NCBI RefSeq assembly: GCF_011602485.2
Contig: NZ_CP050022.2
Location: 2,004,001-2,068,000, forward strand
Reading direction: 5' to 3'
Length of the DNA: 64,000 bases
Source: Bradyrhizobium sp. 1(2017)
GTDB taxonomy: Bacteria; Pseudomonadota; Alphaproteobacteria; Rhizobiales; Xanthobacteraceae
Position 1 is the stretch's first letter. The number at the start of each line of letters is the position of its first letter. Of the stretch, positions 42,172 through 50,144 are shown piece by piece. Position numbers and translations under genes: made by a program. The notes under the pieces are model-generated. The model saw nothing but the letters and a program-made list of their open reading frames with translations, had not been told where the DNA came from and did no database searches.

Positions 42172-43563
42172 ATGCTTAGTGACAGCCGCGGCAGAATGCG
42201 TTCAATGAAACTTGCGATCTCTTTTTTTGCCCGCGGTGACGCAAATTTGCCACGCAAAACATCCCCACAGCAGACGCTGGAATTGGTTGCGGTTCCAAAG
42301 GTGTCGCGAAGCGCAGTGATTGCTGTCGCGATATTCCTGATCGCTCATCTTGTGCTGCTGATCGGTGTTGTGACGCCGCAGAAGTTCGTCTTCGATGAGG
42401 TGCATTACGTGCCGGCGGCGCGGCAGATGCTGGCGCCTGCAATGTCGCAGCCGATGCTCAATCCAATGCACCCGCCGCTGGGCAAGGAGCTGATCGCGGC
42501 GTCGATCGCAGTCTTCGGCGACAACGCGCTTGGCTGGCGCTATCCGGCGACCTTGTTCGGCGCACTCGCCGTCGTCGCGATCTATCTGTGCGGCCTTGCG
42601 CTGTTCTCCGCGCAAGGGCCGGCGATCGCGGCGGCGCTGATCGCGGGCAGCAACCAGATGCTCTACGTGCAGGCGCGCATCGCCATGCTCGATATTTTCG
42701 CGCTCGGCTTCGGTCTGCTTGCAACCGCCGCTTTCATGCATGGTTTTCGACGGGAGCGGCCGCACGCGCCGTTCGCGCTCGCGGGCAGCCTGTTCGGCTG
42801 TGCTGCGGCGTGCAAATGGAGCGGCCTGTTCCCGCTCGGCGTCTGCATCGTCGTTGTCGCGGTGATCCGCCTGATGCAGGGCTGGCGCACCCAGTTTGCC
42901 GACGCCAGGCCGAGCGACTGGTACCGGCCGGACCTCTGGGCCGGTTTTCGCGCGCAGCATGCCGCGCTCTGCTTCGTCCTCCTGCCGGCGACGACGTATC
43001 TCGCCGCTTTCGTTCCGCTCCATGGATTGTCGTTGCCGGACCTGATCGAGGCGCAGCGGCGGATCTTCGCCGACAACACCACGACCGCCATCGCCGGCCA
43101 CACCTATATGAGCGCATGGCCATCCTGGCCGTTGCTGGCGCGTCCGGTCTGGTTCCTGTTCGACAAGACGGCGGAGGACCACGTCGCCGCGATCGTCTTT
43201 CTCGGCAATCCGCTGGTCGCATGGCCGGCGTTGTTCGCGCTCGCCGTTGTGCTGCGCGACTTCGTCGTCGCGCGGCGCTGGGACGCCTTCCTGATCGCGG
43301 CGTTCTATTTCGGCCCCTGGCTCGCCTGGGCGCTGCTGCCGCGCACGCTGGGCTTCATCTACTATTACCTGCCGGCCGCAACCGCGGCGTCGCTTGCTCT
43401 GGTCTATGTGCTGCGGCGGGAGGGGCTGCCGCGCTGGCTGCTGTGGGCCTATGTCGGCCTCGCCGCGGCCGGCTTTGCAATCATGCTGCCGATTTCCGCG
43501 GCCTTCATCGGCGTCTCGATGCAGACCTTCAACCGGTTGATGCTGTTCCAGAGCTGGATATGA
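42172..43563 (+). CDS. PMT-family (GT39) glycosyltransferase, phospholipid-dependent
   Basis: 463 residues from ATG 42172; the frame runs open far upstream only across the antisense FecR/barrel genes. The first ~48 residues are cytoplasmic, then about ten membrane helices. The catalytic Asp-Glu pair in FVFDEVHYVPAARQML (D75, E76) and HPPLGKELIA (100-109) are diagnostic of dolichyl/polyprenyl-phosphate-mannose protein mannosyltransferases. It should move a sugar from a polyprenyl carrier to a periplasmic acceptor, either protein Ser/Thr or a lipid. It is divergent by 90 bases from genes for a FecR protein and a Ser-Pro-rich barrel. A hairpin follows at 43567. Confidence 0.88.
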   Translation: MLSDSRGRMRSMKLAISFFARGDANLPRKTSPQQTLELVAVPKVSRSAVIAVAIFLIAHLVLLIGVVTPQKFVFDEVHYVPAARQMLAPAMSQPMLNPMHPPLGKELIAASIAVFGDNALGWRYPATLFGALAVVAIYLCGLALFSAQGPAIAAALIAGSNQMLYVQARIAMLDIFALGFGLLATAAFMHGFRRERPHAPFALAGSLFGCAAACKWSGLFPLGVCIVVVAVIRLMQGWRTQFADARPSDWYRPDLWAGFRAQHAALCFVLLPATTYLAAFVPLHGLSLPDLIEAQRRIFADNTTTAIAGHTYMSAWPSWPLLARPVWFLFDKTAEDHVAAIVFLGNPLVAWPALFALAVVLRDFVVARRWDAFLIAAFYFGPWLAWALLPRTLGFIYYYLPAATAASLALVYVLRREGLPRWLLWAYVGLAAAGFAIMLPISAAFIGVSMQTFNRLMLFQSWI

Positions 43564-43566
43564 CAA

Positions 43567-43594
43567 CGCCGCCTGCCGGAGAGGGCAGGCGGCG
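43567..43594. terminator. Hairpin between convergent PMT and OmpA-like genes
   Basis: An 11-base perfect stem (43567-43577 with 43584-43594) and a six-base loop, just after the PMT stop. The following T run is weak (tggttgtt), so it may be a poor or bidirectional terminator. Confidence 0.6.
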
Positions 43595-43620
43595 TGGTTG
43601 TTGCGACGAACGGGTGGCGC

Positions 43621-44268
43621 TTATTTCGACGCGGTCTTGGTGTCCATGTTCACGACCTGGACGCGGCGGTTGACCGGGTCGGCGCCGTTGGCGGCATCCT
43701 TCAGCTTGGTCTCGCCGTAACCGACGGTGACGAGATCGGTGCCGTTCAGGCCGTAATTCTGCATCAGGTACTTTTTGATGGTGTCGGCGCGCCGTTCGGA
43801 CAGGCCTTGATTGTACTCTTCGCCACCGGTCGCATCGGTGTGGCCGGCGACCACGAAGGTCGAGCCCTTGAGCGCCGGATCGGCCAGCGCCTTGCCGAGC
43901 GCGTGCACCGAGGCCATCGAGGTCTTGGCGATGTCGGCCGAGTTGTAGTCGAACTGGATCTCCAGATCGATCTTCGGCTTGGTCGCCGCGAGCTCGGCGA
44001 TCTGCTCGCGCTCGCCCGTCGAGAGCGACCGGGTCGAGCGGTTCCGCACGGTGTTCAGGAAGGTCGCTTCCTTGGCCTGCGCGGTCGTGTCGGTCTGCGG
44101 GCCCACGGACAGGCCGCGGGTTGCCGGCTTGGGCTTCAATGCATCCAGGATCTTGTCGGTGGAAACGTTGTTGTCGCCGGCCAGGGCCAGGCCCGCCGTC
44201 ATCGACAGCGCGGCGGCAAGAGTCATCGCCTTCAGTCCAAAGAACTTATCAAAACGGGTCATCGTCAT
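43621..44268 (-). CDS. OmpA-family peptidoglycan-associated protein
   Basis: 215 residues from ATG 44268 with GAGG upstream. Signal peptide (cleavage near LALAGDN), a spacer of ~70 residues, and a C-terminal OmpA domain (~100-210): IQFDYNSADI, GHTDATGGEEYNQGLSERRA, and NRRVQVVNM. There is no barrel domain and no lipobox, so it is likely a soluble periplasmic or secreted protein tethering to peptidoglycan through diaminopimelate. A CRP-type palindrome lies 66 bases upstream, implying control by a Crp/Fnr-family regulator. Confidence 0.88.
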   Translation of the reverse strand: MTMTRFDKFFGLKAMTLAAALSMTAGLALAGDNNVSTDKILDALKPKPATRGLSVGPQTDTTAQAKEATFLNTVRNRSTRSLSTGEREQIAELAATKPKIDLEIQFDYNSADIAKTSMASVHALGKALADPALKGSTFVVAGHTDATGGEEYNQGLSERRADTIKKYLMQNYGLNGTDLVTVGYGETKLKDAANGADPVNRRVQVVNMDTKTASK

Positions 44269-44333
44269 ATCCTCGCTGTTACGCCTGATGGCGATTTGAT
44301 GCTGCGAGCCTAGGGCAGGTTCAAAGGCCTTGA

Positions 44334-44349
44334 TGTGATCTTGGTCACA
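44334..44349. promoter_or_regulatory. CRP/FNR-type binding site (TGTGA-N6-TCACA)
   Basis: The sequence TGTGATCTTGGTCACA is a perfect CRP-consensus palindrome. Its symmetry extends outward (ATGTGA/TCACAT, then ttga and ttcaa). It lies between the OmpA-like gene (start 44268, minus) and the small membrane gene (44556, plus), nearer the former. Confidence 0.65.
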
Positions 44350-44555
44350 TTCAAGATCGCGGCGGGAGGACACTCTGCTGCTGTCGAGATCTCTTGCTCG
44401 AACCGGCTCCCTGGGTTCCCGGAAACCCGCGTGCACCGATCGTCGCAAAGGCGTCGCCTCGCGGCCCGCGCGCGAACAAGAATTCGTCCAGATGCCCGCC
44501 TAGCAGGCTTCAATCATTCGACAATTCGTCCGCGAGAGGAGCCGAGTTTCACCCA

Positions 44556-44873
44556 GTGCCGAGGCCGAGCGACTACCAACGTGACAACCAGTTCTATCGC
44601 AGCGGTCCGCCGGATCGGACAGTGTCCCTGAGCTCGATGCCCATCTATATCGGCGCCGCGATGATCGCGGTGGCGATCCTGCTGTCGACGTTGATCACCG
44701 GGCTGACCTCCCGCTATGTCGGCCTGGAAGGGCCGACCGAGGAGAACATGTGGCTGGTCGATCGTCTCACCGGCGACGTCTATCGCTGCCAGTCGGAGGG
44801 GCGCGGCAAAGCGTCGTGCGCGCCGGACGTCGCCACGGGCAGCGTCGGGGAGCGCCCAAAAGCCGCACACTAG
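44556..44873 (+). CDS. Small single-span membrane protein, unknown function
   Basis: 105 residues from GTG 44556 (VPRPSDYQRDNQFYRSG); no start is certain, and ATG 44638 would begin at the membrane helix. One membrane helix (PIYIGAAMIAVAILLSTLIT) is followed by a polar tail containing two cysteines (YRCQSEGRGKASCA). GAGAGGAG lies about 13 bases upstream. I do not recognise a family; the tail after the helix (GDVYRCQ) suggests a periplasmic end. Confidence 0.6.
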   Translation: MPRPSDYQRDNQFYRSGPPDRTVSLSSMPIYIGAAMIAVAILLSTLITGLTSRYVGLEGPTEENMWLVDRLTGDVYRCQSEGRGKASCAPDVATGSVGERPKAAH

Positions 44874-44972
44874 AAGGGACGAAAATATCTTCTCTGCGAG
44901 CCGTTGTCCCGGAAAGATAGATGCTGCGTTGGCCGGCATGTAGCCGGCTTCGTTTCCGGGAAGGAGAAATTG

Positions 44973-45218
44973 ATGAAGACTCTGTTGCTCGCGGCAACGT
45001 TCGTTGCACTTGCTCTGTCTCCAGCATCCGCCGCCAAGATGGCGTGCACCAGCGCGAACATGGCAAAGCTCGTGGCCGGGATGGGCGGCGAAGACACGCC
45101 GGCCAAGATGGCCGCGAGGAAGTCCATGGCCTCGGCCAATTCCGACATGAGCAAAGGCGACATGCGCGGCGCCTGCAAGCACTACATGAATGCCGAAAAA
45201 GCGATGGCGATGAAGTAA
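44973..45218 (+). CDS. Small exported helical protein, unknown function
   Basis: 81 residues from ATG 44973 with AAGGAG seven bases upstream. Signal peptide ends ASAAK. The mature ~60 residues contain two cysteines (MACTSANMAKL and RGACKHYMNA) that could form a disulfide, and are rich in methionine (11) and alanine. Methionine richness in small periplasmic proteins sometimes goes with copper, but no His-Met pattern proves it. A good terminator follows at 45245. Confidence 0.72.
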   Translation: MKTLLLAATFVALALSPASAAKMACTSANMAKLVAGMGGEDTPAKMAARKSMASANSDMSKGDMRGACKHYMNAEKAMAMK

Positions 45219-45244
45219 GGCTTTCTGCCGAACTTGCACGTTCT

Positions 45245-45279
45245 GGCCGCGCTGGCAGCAGATGGCAGCGCGGCCTTTT
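45245..45279 (+). terminator. Rho-independent terminator
   Basis: A ten-base stem ggccgcgctg (45245-45254) and cagcgcggcc (45266-45275) followed by TTTT, 26 bases after the small exported protein gene. Confidence 0.85.
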
Positions 45280-45344
45280 CGTGAGCCCGTTGCTTCGCCG
45301 TCTCTGTTTTTCCCGGCACGAATCCCGCTACATTGCTCCCCGCA

Positions 45345-46505
45345 ATGTCCCGCGCCCCGAAACCTCTCCCCCTCTCGACGACACAGGCCCGGCAGATCTG
45401 GCTGCATGCCCAGCGGCTGGATGAGCGCGCCCCGTTCGGCGAGGGCGCGCAGGCCGTCGCGGACGCAGTCGCGCATCTCGGCTATGTGCAGATCGACACC
45501 ATCAATGTGATCGAGCGCTGCCATCACCACATCCTGTTCAGCCGTATCCCGTCTTACCGCCGCGCCGACCTCCGGCATGCGCAGAGCGCCGACAAAAGCG
45601 TGTTCGAATACTGGACCCATGCGCTGTCCTACGTGCCGGCGAACGACTTCCGCTTCTTCCTGCCGGCGATGCGCGAGCACCGGCGCGAGGGGCACAAATG
45701 GTTCGCCTCGGTGACGCCGGCCGACACGCGCAAGGTCATGCGGCTGGTGCGTGCCGCACCGTTGACGATCCGCGACATCGAGGACGACGTGCTCACGGAG
45801 AAGGAACATCTGTGGCAGAGCCGCAAGCCCTCGAAGCGGGCTTTACAGCTCGCCTTCTATACCGGCGCCGTGACCATCAGCGCCCGCCAGGGCATGCTGA
45901 AGACCTATGAGCTGATGACGCGGCATTTTGGCTGGGACCAGCTGCCCAGGCCCGCGTCGGCGAAGGAGATCACGGCCTATCTGCTCGACCGCGCGCTGCG
46001 CTCGCAAGGTGTAGTCAGCCTGGATTCGATCTGTCATCTCGACGCCCCGCGCAAGAAGGCGATCGCAGGCCTGATCGCCTCGCGCGTCCGCCGCGGCGAG
46101 CTCGTGCCGATCGCGCTCGAGGGCGCAGGCAAGCAGGAGCATTGGGCCCCGCCCGCCGCACTGGAGCCGCATGAGGTGTCGCCCGATCTCGTCCACATCC
46201 TCTCGCCGTTCGATCCCCTGATCATCCAGCGCAAGCGCACCAATCTGATCTTCGGCTACAACCATCTGTTCGAAGCCTACGTGCCGAAGGCCAAGCGCAA
46301 GCTCGGCTATTTCGCCTTGCCGGTCCTGGTCGGCGACGAGATCGTCGCCGCGCTCGACCTGAAGACGGACCGGCAGAGCAAGAAGCTGTTGATGCAGAAA
46401 TGGACCTGGGTCGGGCAGGGCAAGAAGACGGCGCGGCGCAAGGAGCTCAAGCGCGTGATCGAGGATGAGCTCGATCGCTTCGAGCGATTTCAACTGGCGG
46501 AGTGA
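45345..46505 (+). CDS. AlkZ/YcaQ-like winged-helix DNA glycosylase
   Basis: 386 residues from ATG 45345. Three tandem winged-helix units of the HTH_42 family: LSTTQARQIWLHAQRLDERA near the N-terminus, the catalytic-region motif YVQIDTINVIERCHHHILFSRI (QxD in place of the QxQ of Streptomyces AlkZ, as in E. coli YcaQ), and LHILSPFDPL-type ending (VHILSPFDPLIIQRKR). YcaQ/AlkZ enzymes unhook interstrand crosslinks and alkylated purines, so a DNA repair role is inferred. The gene seems monocistronic and is followed by a palindromic repeat. Confidence 0.85.
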   Translation: MSRAPKPLPLSTTQARQIWLHAQRLDERAPFGEGAQAVADAVAHLGYVQIDTINVIERCHHHILFSRIPSYRRADLRHAQSADKSVFEYWTHALSYVPANDFRFFLPAMREHRREGHKWFASVTPADTRKVMRLVRAAPLTIRDIEDDVLTEKEHLWQSRKPSKRALQLAFYTGAVTISARQGMLKTYELMTRHFGWDQLPRPASAKEITAYLLDRALRSQGVVSLDSICHLDAPRKKAIAGLIASRVRRGELVPIALEGAGKQEHWAPPAALEPHEVSPDLVHILSPFDPLIIQRKRTNLIFGYNHLFEAYVPKAKRKLGYFALPVLVGDEIVAALDLKTDRQSKKLLMQKWTWVGQGKKTARRKELKRVIEDELDRFERFQLAE

Positions 46506-46528
46506 GCCCCTCGCCACCGTGTCGGTCT

Positions 46529-46619
46529 CGTAGGGTGGATTAGCGAAGCGCAATCCACCACTTCACTTTCCGCGGACGCAAACAGCGGTGGGTTACGCCT
46601 TCGGCTAACCCACCCTACG
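46529..46619. repeat. Palindromic repeat (gtagggtgg...ccaccctac)
   Basis: Outer arms cgtagggtgg (46529-46538) and ccaccctacg (46610-46619) enclose further inverted segments (gattagcgaagcgcaatcc and gggttacgccttcggctaac). It is a well-known style of dispersed proteobacterial repeat. Its right arm contains the stop codon and last four codons of the minus-strand DUF2809-like gene. Confidence 0.8.
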
Positions 46620-47045
46620 CAGTTGGGCGAGCCGATCGATCCAGACGCCAACCGCAATCCCCACCGCATAAGCCACCAAATTCCATAGCGAGAAGATGCG
46701 ACCCAGCAGCAGCGCGCCGGCCGTGGTCAGCCGGAACGCATCGAGCCACGGCACATGCACCAGGCGGGAGAACTCGACGACGATTGCGATTGCTGCCGCG
46801 CCGGCTGCAAGTTGGCTCCGCGTCAGCCGCGGCAGCAGGACCCCGACCAGCAGAAACACCATCGTCGCCCACAATAGCGAGCCGCCGTACTTCACCACGA
46901 AGGCGGGCAGGCCGAGTGAAAAGCCATACCAGCGCAAGGATAGCCCGGAGACGATGACCGCGAGCGCAAGGGCGGCGCGGACCAGCGATGTCCACCGCGG
47001 CGTCACAGGGTGGTGCGGCTGCGCTCCATGCATTGCTCGCTCCAT
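46605..47045 (-). CDS. DUF2809-like small integral membrane protein
   Basis: 146 residues from ATG 47045, with GAAGAG upstream. Four or five membrane helices (LVRAALALAVIVSGLSLRWY, FVVKYGGSLLWATMVFLLVG, IVVEFSRLVHVPWLDAFRLT) match DUF2809 proteins, function unknown. The final residues RRVG and the stop are encoded by the adjacent palindromic repeat, so its C-terminus appears to have been set by insertion of that element. Divergent from the MFS transporter gene. Confidence 0.75.
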   Translation of the reverse strand: MERAMHGAQPHHPVTPRWTSLVRAALALAVIVSGLSLRWYGFSLGLPAFVVKYGGSLLWATMVFLLVGVLLPRLTRSQLAAGAAAIAIVVEFSRLVHVPWLDAFRLTTAGALLLGRIFSLWNLVAYAVGIAVGVWIDRLAQLRRVG

Positions 47046-47112
47046 TGACTCTTCATTCGCGATGCTCAAAACCGCCACTCAGCCCTAGAAAAGCAACAAC
47101 CCGGGGGACGCC

Positions 47113-48456
47113 ATGAGCCAGACCACCACCTATGCCGGTTCCGCCGGCGGTGCCAAGAACGCCAACAAGAGCGAAATCGAGACCTCGACCATCCGCGCCA
47201 TCTCCTGGCGCCTGATTCCGTTCCTGGTGCTGGCCTACTTCTTCTCCTATCTCGACCGCGTCAATCTCGGCTTCGCCGCGTTGACCATGAACGCCGAGCT
47301 GAAGTTCACGCCGCTAATCTTCTCCTGGGGCGCCGGCATCTTCTTCATCGGCTACTTCATCTTCGAGGTGCCGAGCAATCTGGCGCTGGAGAAGTTCGGC
47401 GCAAGCCGCTGGATCGCCCGCATCATGGTGACCTGGGGCATCATCTCGGCACTGATGGCGATGGTCAGCGGCGTCACCAGCTTCTACGTCCTGCGCTTCC
47501 TGCTCGGAGTCGCCGAGGCCGGCTTCTTCCCCGGCATCATCCTCTATCTCACCTATTGGTATCCGGCCGAATATCGCGCCCGCTTCCTCGCGGCCTTCGC
47601 CGTCGCGGTGCCGGTCTCGACCGTGATCGGCGCGCCGATCTCCGGCCTGCTGCTCGGGCTCGACGGCATGATGGGCCTGAAGGGATGGCAGTGGCTGTTC
47701 ATTCTCGAGGGCATCCCCTCGGTGCTGCTCGGGATCGTCACCTGGTTTTACCTGACCGACAGGCCTGAGAAGGCGGACTGGCTCTCGGCCGAGCAGAAGG
47801 CCTGGCTCAAGACGAAGCTTGATGCCGAGATCGCGGCCAAGCAGGCCGCGAAGCATCTGACGCTGGGCGAGGCGCTGTCCTCGCCCAAGGTGATCATGCT
47901 GAGCCTGATCTATTTCGGCTTCGTCGGCGCGCTCTACGGCATGCAGTTCTGGCTGCCGCAGATCGTCAAGGCGTTCGGTCTCACCAATGCGCAGACCGGC
48001 TTCGTCACCGCGATTCCGTATCTGTTCGGCACGATCGCGATGATCCTGTGGGCGCGGCACTCGGATGCCACGCGTGAGCGCGTGATGCATGTCGGTGCGC
48101 CCATGATCCTGATCGCGGTCGCGCTCGCCATCTCCAGCTATCTGACCGACCCCACCTTGACGATGGTGGCGCTGACCTTCGCCGCCATCGGCGTGTTCTG
48201 CGTCTTCGGCGTATTCTGGACGTTGCCTACGGCATGGCTCTCGGGCACCGCGGCGGCCGGCGGCATCGCGCTGATCAACTCGATCGGCAATCTCGCCGGC
48301 TTCGGTGGCCCCTATCTGATCGGCTGGGTCAAGGAAGCGACCGGCCAGACCTCGCACGGCTTGCTGGTGCTCGCCGTGATGCCCCTGATCGCCGGCATTC
48401 TCGTCTTTGTCGGCGGCCACGAGACCAAGCACGAGTTCGCCGAGCAGGGGCGGTAG
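47113..48456 (+). CDS. MFS transporter, anion:cation symporter family
   Basis: 447 residues with 12 membrane helices. Family marks: LIPFLVLAYFFSYLDRVNLG in helix 1, the conserved loop after helix 2 (EVPSNLALEKFGASRWIARI) and FLLGVAEAGFFPGIILYLTY in helix 4. This is the phthalate/tartrate/4-hydroxyphenylacetate permease branch (ACS), which imports organic anions with protons. No catabolic genes adjoin it, so the substrate is open. GGGGGA lies before ATG 47113. A related repeat follows the stop. Confidence 0.9.
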   Translation: MSQTTTYAGSAGGAKNANKSEIETSTIRAISWRLIPFLVLAYFFSYLDRVNLGFAALTMNAELKFTPLIFSWGAGIFFIGYFIFEVPSNLALEKFGASRWIARIMVTWGIISALMAMVSGVTSFYVLRFLLGVAEAGFFPGIILYLTYWYPAEYRARFLAAFAVAVPVSTVIGAPISGLLLGLDGMMGLKGWQWLFILEGIPSVLLGIVTWFYLTDRPEKADWLSAEQKAWLKTKLDAEIAAKQAAKHLTLGEALSSPKVIMLSLIYFGFVGALYGMQFWLPQIVKAFGLTNAQTGFVTAIPYLFGTIAMILWARHSDATRERVMHVGAPMILIAVALAISSYLTDPTLTMVALTFAAIGVFCVFGVFWTLPTAWLSGTAAAGGIALINSIGNLAGFGGPYLIGWVKEATGQTSHGLLVLAVMPLIAGILVFVGGHETKHEFAEQGR

Positions 48457-48474
48457 AGCCCTGTAGACGGTCCT

Positions 48475-48570
48475 GTAGGGTGGGCAGAGCGTAGCGTGCC
48501 CACCAGACCGTTGTTGCGATCCTCAATTGAGAGACGGTGGGCACGGCGCTAGCACGCCTTTGCCCAGCGA
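48475..48570. repeat. Repeat element in the 48457-48774 gap (gtagggtgggcagagcg type)
   Basis: gtagggtgggcagagcgtag is followed by cgtgcccacc, and about 30 bases later by ggtgggcacggcgctagcac. These are inverted copies of one another and cousins of the element at 46529. The rest of the 318-base gap holds the AT-rich RND promoter region and nothing else I can recognise. Confidence 0.65.
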
Positions 48571-48713
48571 TATCTCGCCTGACGCCCGGGATTGCTCCGC
48601 GCTCCATTCGGGCGACGGGCGTCATCCCGCCCTAGCATCTCACGTCTCAAGCACCCGTCGTCCTAATCCTTACCACCCTTTAACGATCACGCTTTCCTGA
48701 TGACTGACGATTA

Positions 48714-48742
48714 TTGACTTTTATCAGTGATTAGTCGACATT
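48714..48742 (+). promoter_or_regulatory. Candidate promoter of the RND efflux genes
   Basis: TTGACT (48714-48719), 17 bases, then GACATT (48737-48742), within an AT-rich block that contrasts with its surroundings. The block repeats gact/agtc motifs (tgactgacg ... gattagtcga) that could bind the TetR regulator encoded downstream. Confidence 0.4.
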
Positions 48743-48774
48743 CCTCTCATTCGAGCTGCAGGGAGTGTTCTTCG

Positions 48775-49881
48775 ATGTTCGTCCGGTCGGTATTGTCCAG
48801 CTATTCCAAGCTCTTGGCGGGTGCGTCGCTGGCCCTGATGGCCGCCGCGCTGGCCGGGTGCAATGACACCGTGGCCGAAAAGGCCGAGCCGCCGCGCCCG
48901 GTTCTGGTCGCAACGGCCCACTACGACGCCGAGACGCCGGAGCGGAGCTTCGTCGGCACCGTCAGGCCGCGGATCGAGAGCGACCTCGGCTTCCGCGTGG
49001 CCGGCAAGGTAGCAAAGCGCGTGGTCGAGGTCGGCCAGACCGTCGAGATCGGCCAACCGCTCGCGACCCTCGACGAGGTGGATCTGAAGCTCCAGGCCGA
49101 GCAGGCGCTGGCCGAGCAGACCGCCGCGACCGGCGTGCTGGCCCAGGCCGCCGCCGCCGAGCAGCGCGCCAAGGATTTGAAGGCCAAAGGCTGGACCACG
49201 GACGCGCAGATGGATTCGAGCCGGGCCGCCGCAGACGAAGCCCGCGCGCGTCTGAACCGCGCCGAGCGCGCGCTCGAACTGAGCAAGAATTCCCTTTCCT
49301 ACGCGACGCTCGTTGCCGACGCCCGTGGCGTCGTCACCGCAACGCTGATCGAGCCTGGCCAGGTGGTCGCCGCGGGCCAGGCTTCGATCCGCGTCGCCCG
49401 CTTTGCCGAGAAGGAAGCGGTCGTCGCGATTCCTGAGACGCTGGTTGGACGCGCCAAGTCGGGCGTCGCCAGCGTCACCCTTTGGTCCGAGCCGGGCAAG
49501 AAGTACACAGCCAGGCTGCGCGAGATCGCGCCTGCGGCCGATCCGGCCACGCGCACCTATCTCGCGAAGTTCTCGCTGCCCGAGGCCGACGACAAGGTCG
49601 CGCTCGGCATGACCGCGACGCTGACGCTGTCGGACGCCGCCAGCGAGCGCGTCGCGCGGCTGCCGCTGTCGGCACTGTTCAACGAGGGCGGCAAGCCGTC
49701 GTTCTACGTCGTCGACGACAACGGTGGCGTCACGCTCAAGCCCGTCACGGTGAAGTCCTACGAGAGCAACGACGTCGTCATCACCGGCGGCGTCGACGAG
49801 GGCGCCAAGATCGTCGCCCTCGGCGTGCAGAAGCTCGATCCGGGCCAGAGGGTGCGGATCGTCTCGTCGCTGTCCTTTTAA
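48775..49881 (+). CDS. RND efflux periplasmic adaptor lipoprotein
   Basis: 368 residues from ATG 48775 with GGGAG upstream. Lipoprotein signal with lipobox LAGC near residue 29. Membrane-fusion-protein layout: half-lipoyl (FRVAGKVAKRVVEVGQTVEI), an alpha-hairpin rich in Ala/Glu (~105-165), the other lipoyl half (DARGVVTATLIEPGQVV), then barrel and membrane-proximal domains. It bridges the pump and an outer-membrane channel. The channel gene is absent here. The pump gene begins 263 bases later, an unusually long gap filled with repeats. Confidence 0.9.
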   Translation: MFVRSVLSSYSKLLAGASLALMAAALAGCNDTVAEKAEPPRPVLVATAHYDAETPERSFVGTVRPRIESDLGFRVAGKVAKRVVEVGQTVEIGQPLATLDEVDLKLQAEQALAEQTAATGVLAQAAAAEQRAKDLKAKGWTTDAQMDSSRAAADEARARLNRAERALELSKNSLSYATLVADARGVVTATLIEPGQVVAAGQASIRVARFAEKEAVVAIPETLVGRAKSGVASVTLWSEPGKKYTARLREIAPAADPATRTYLAKFSLPEADDKVALGMTATLTLSDAASERVARLPLSALFNEGGKPSFYVVDDNGGVTLKPVTVKSYESNDVVITGGVDEGAKIVALGVQKLDPGQRVRIVSSLSF

Positions 49882-49886
49882 TTTCT

Positions 49887-49965
49887 GTCATTCCGGAGCG
49901 CCCCGAGGGGCGAACCCGGAATCTCGAGGTTCCGGCTCTGGTCCTTCGGACCATCCCGGAACGAC
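49887..49965. repeat. Palindromic repeat, copy A (gtcattccgg...ccggaacgac)
   Basis: Between the adaptor and pump genes. The element opens gtcattccggagcg, contains cccggaatctcgag and ends ccggaacgac. It shares almost its whole length with copy B at 53953-54030 and its ends with copy C at 54697-54804. Confidence 0.85.
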
Positions 49966-50027
49966 GTGGGAAGTGAGTTTCGTCGTGTGAGGTGAGTTTC
50001 GGCCGGAGCGCAAATGCGAAGGCTGAA

Positions 50028-50076
50028 GCGGCGAAGCGATCCAGAACCTGCCCAGCCCCCTGGATTGCTTCGCTGC
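50028..50076. repeat. Second inverted repeat between adaptor and pump genes
   Basis: gcggcgaagcgatccag (50028-50044) and ctggattgcttcgctgc (50060-50076) pair at 15 of 17 positions around a 15-base loop. I see only this copy in the window. Confidence 0.65.
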
Positions 50077-50144
50077 CTCGCGACGACGCCTGAACAGAGC
50101 GGCTGTCGTTTTTTTGGCAATTGGATCGTTTTTCGGAGAGTGCG

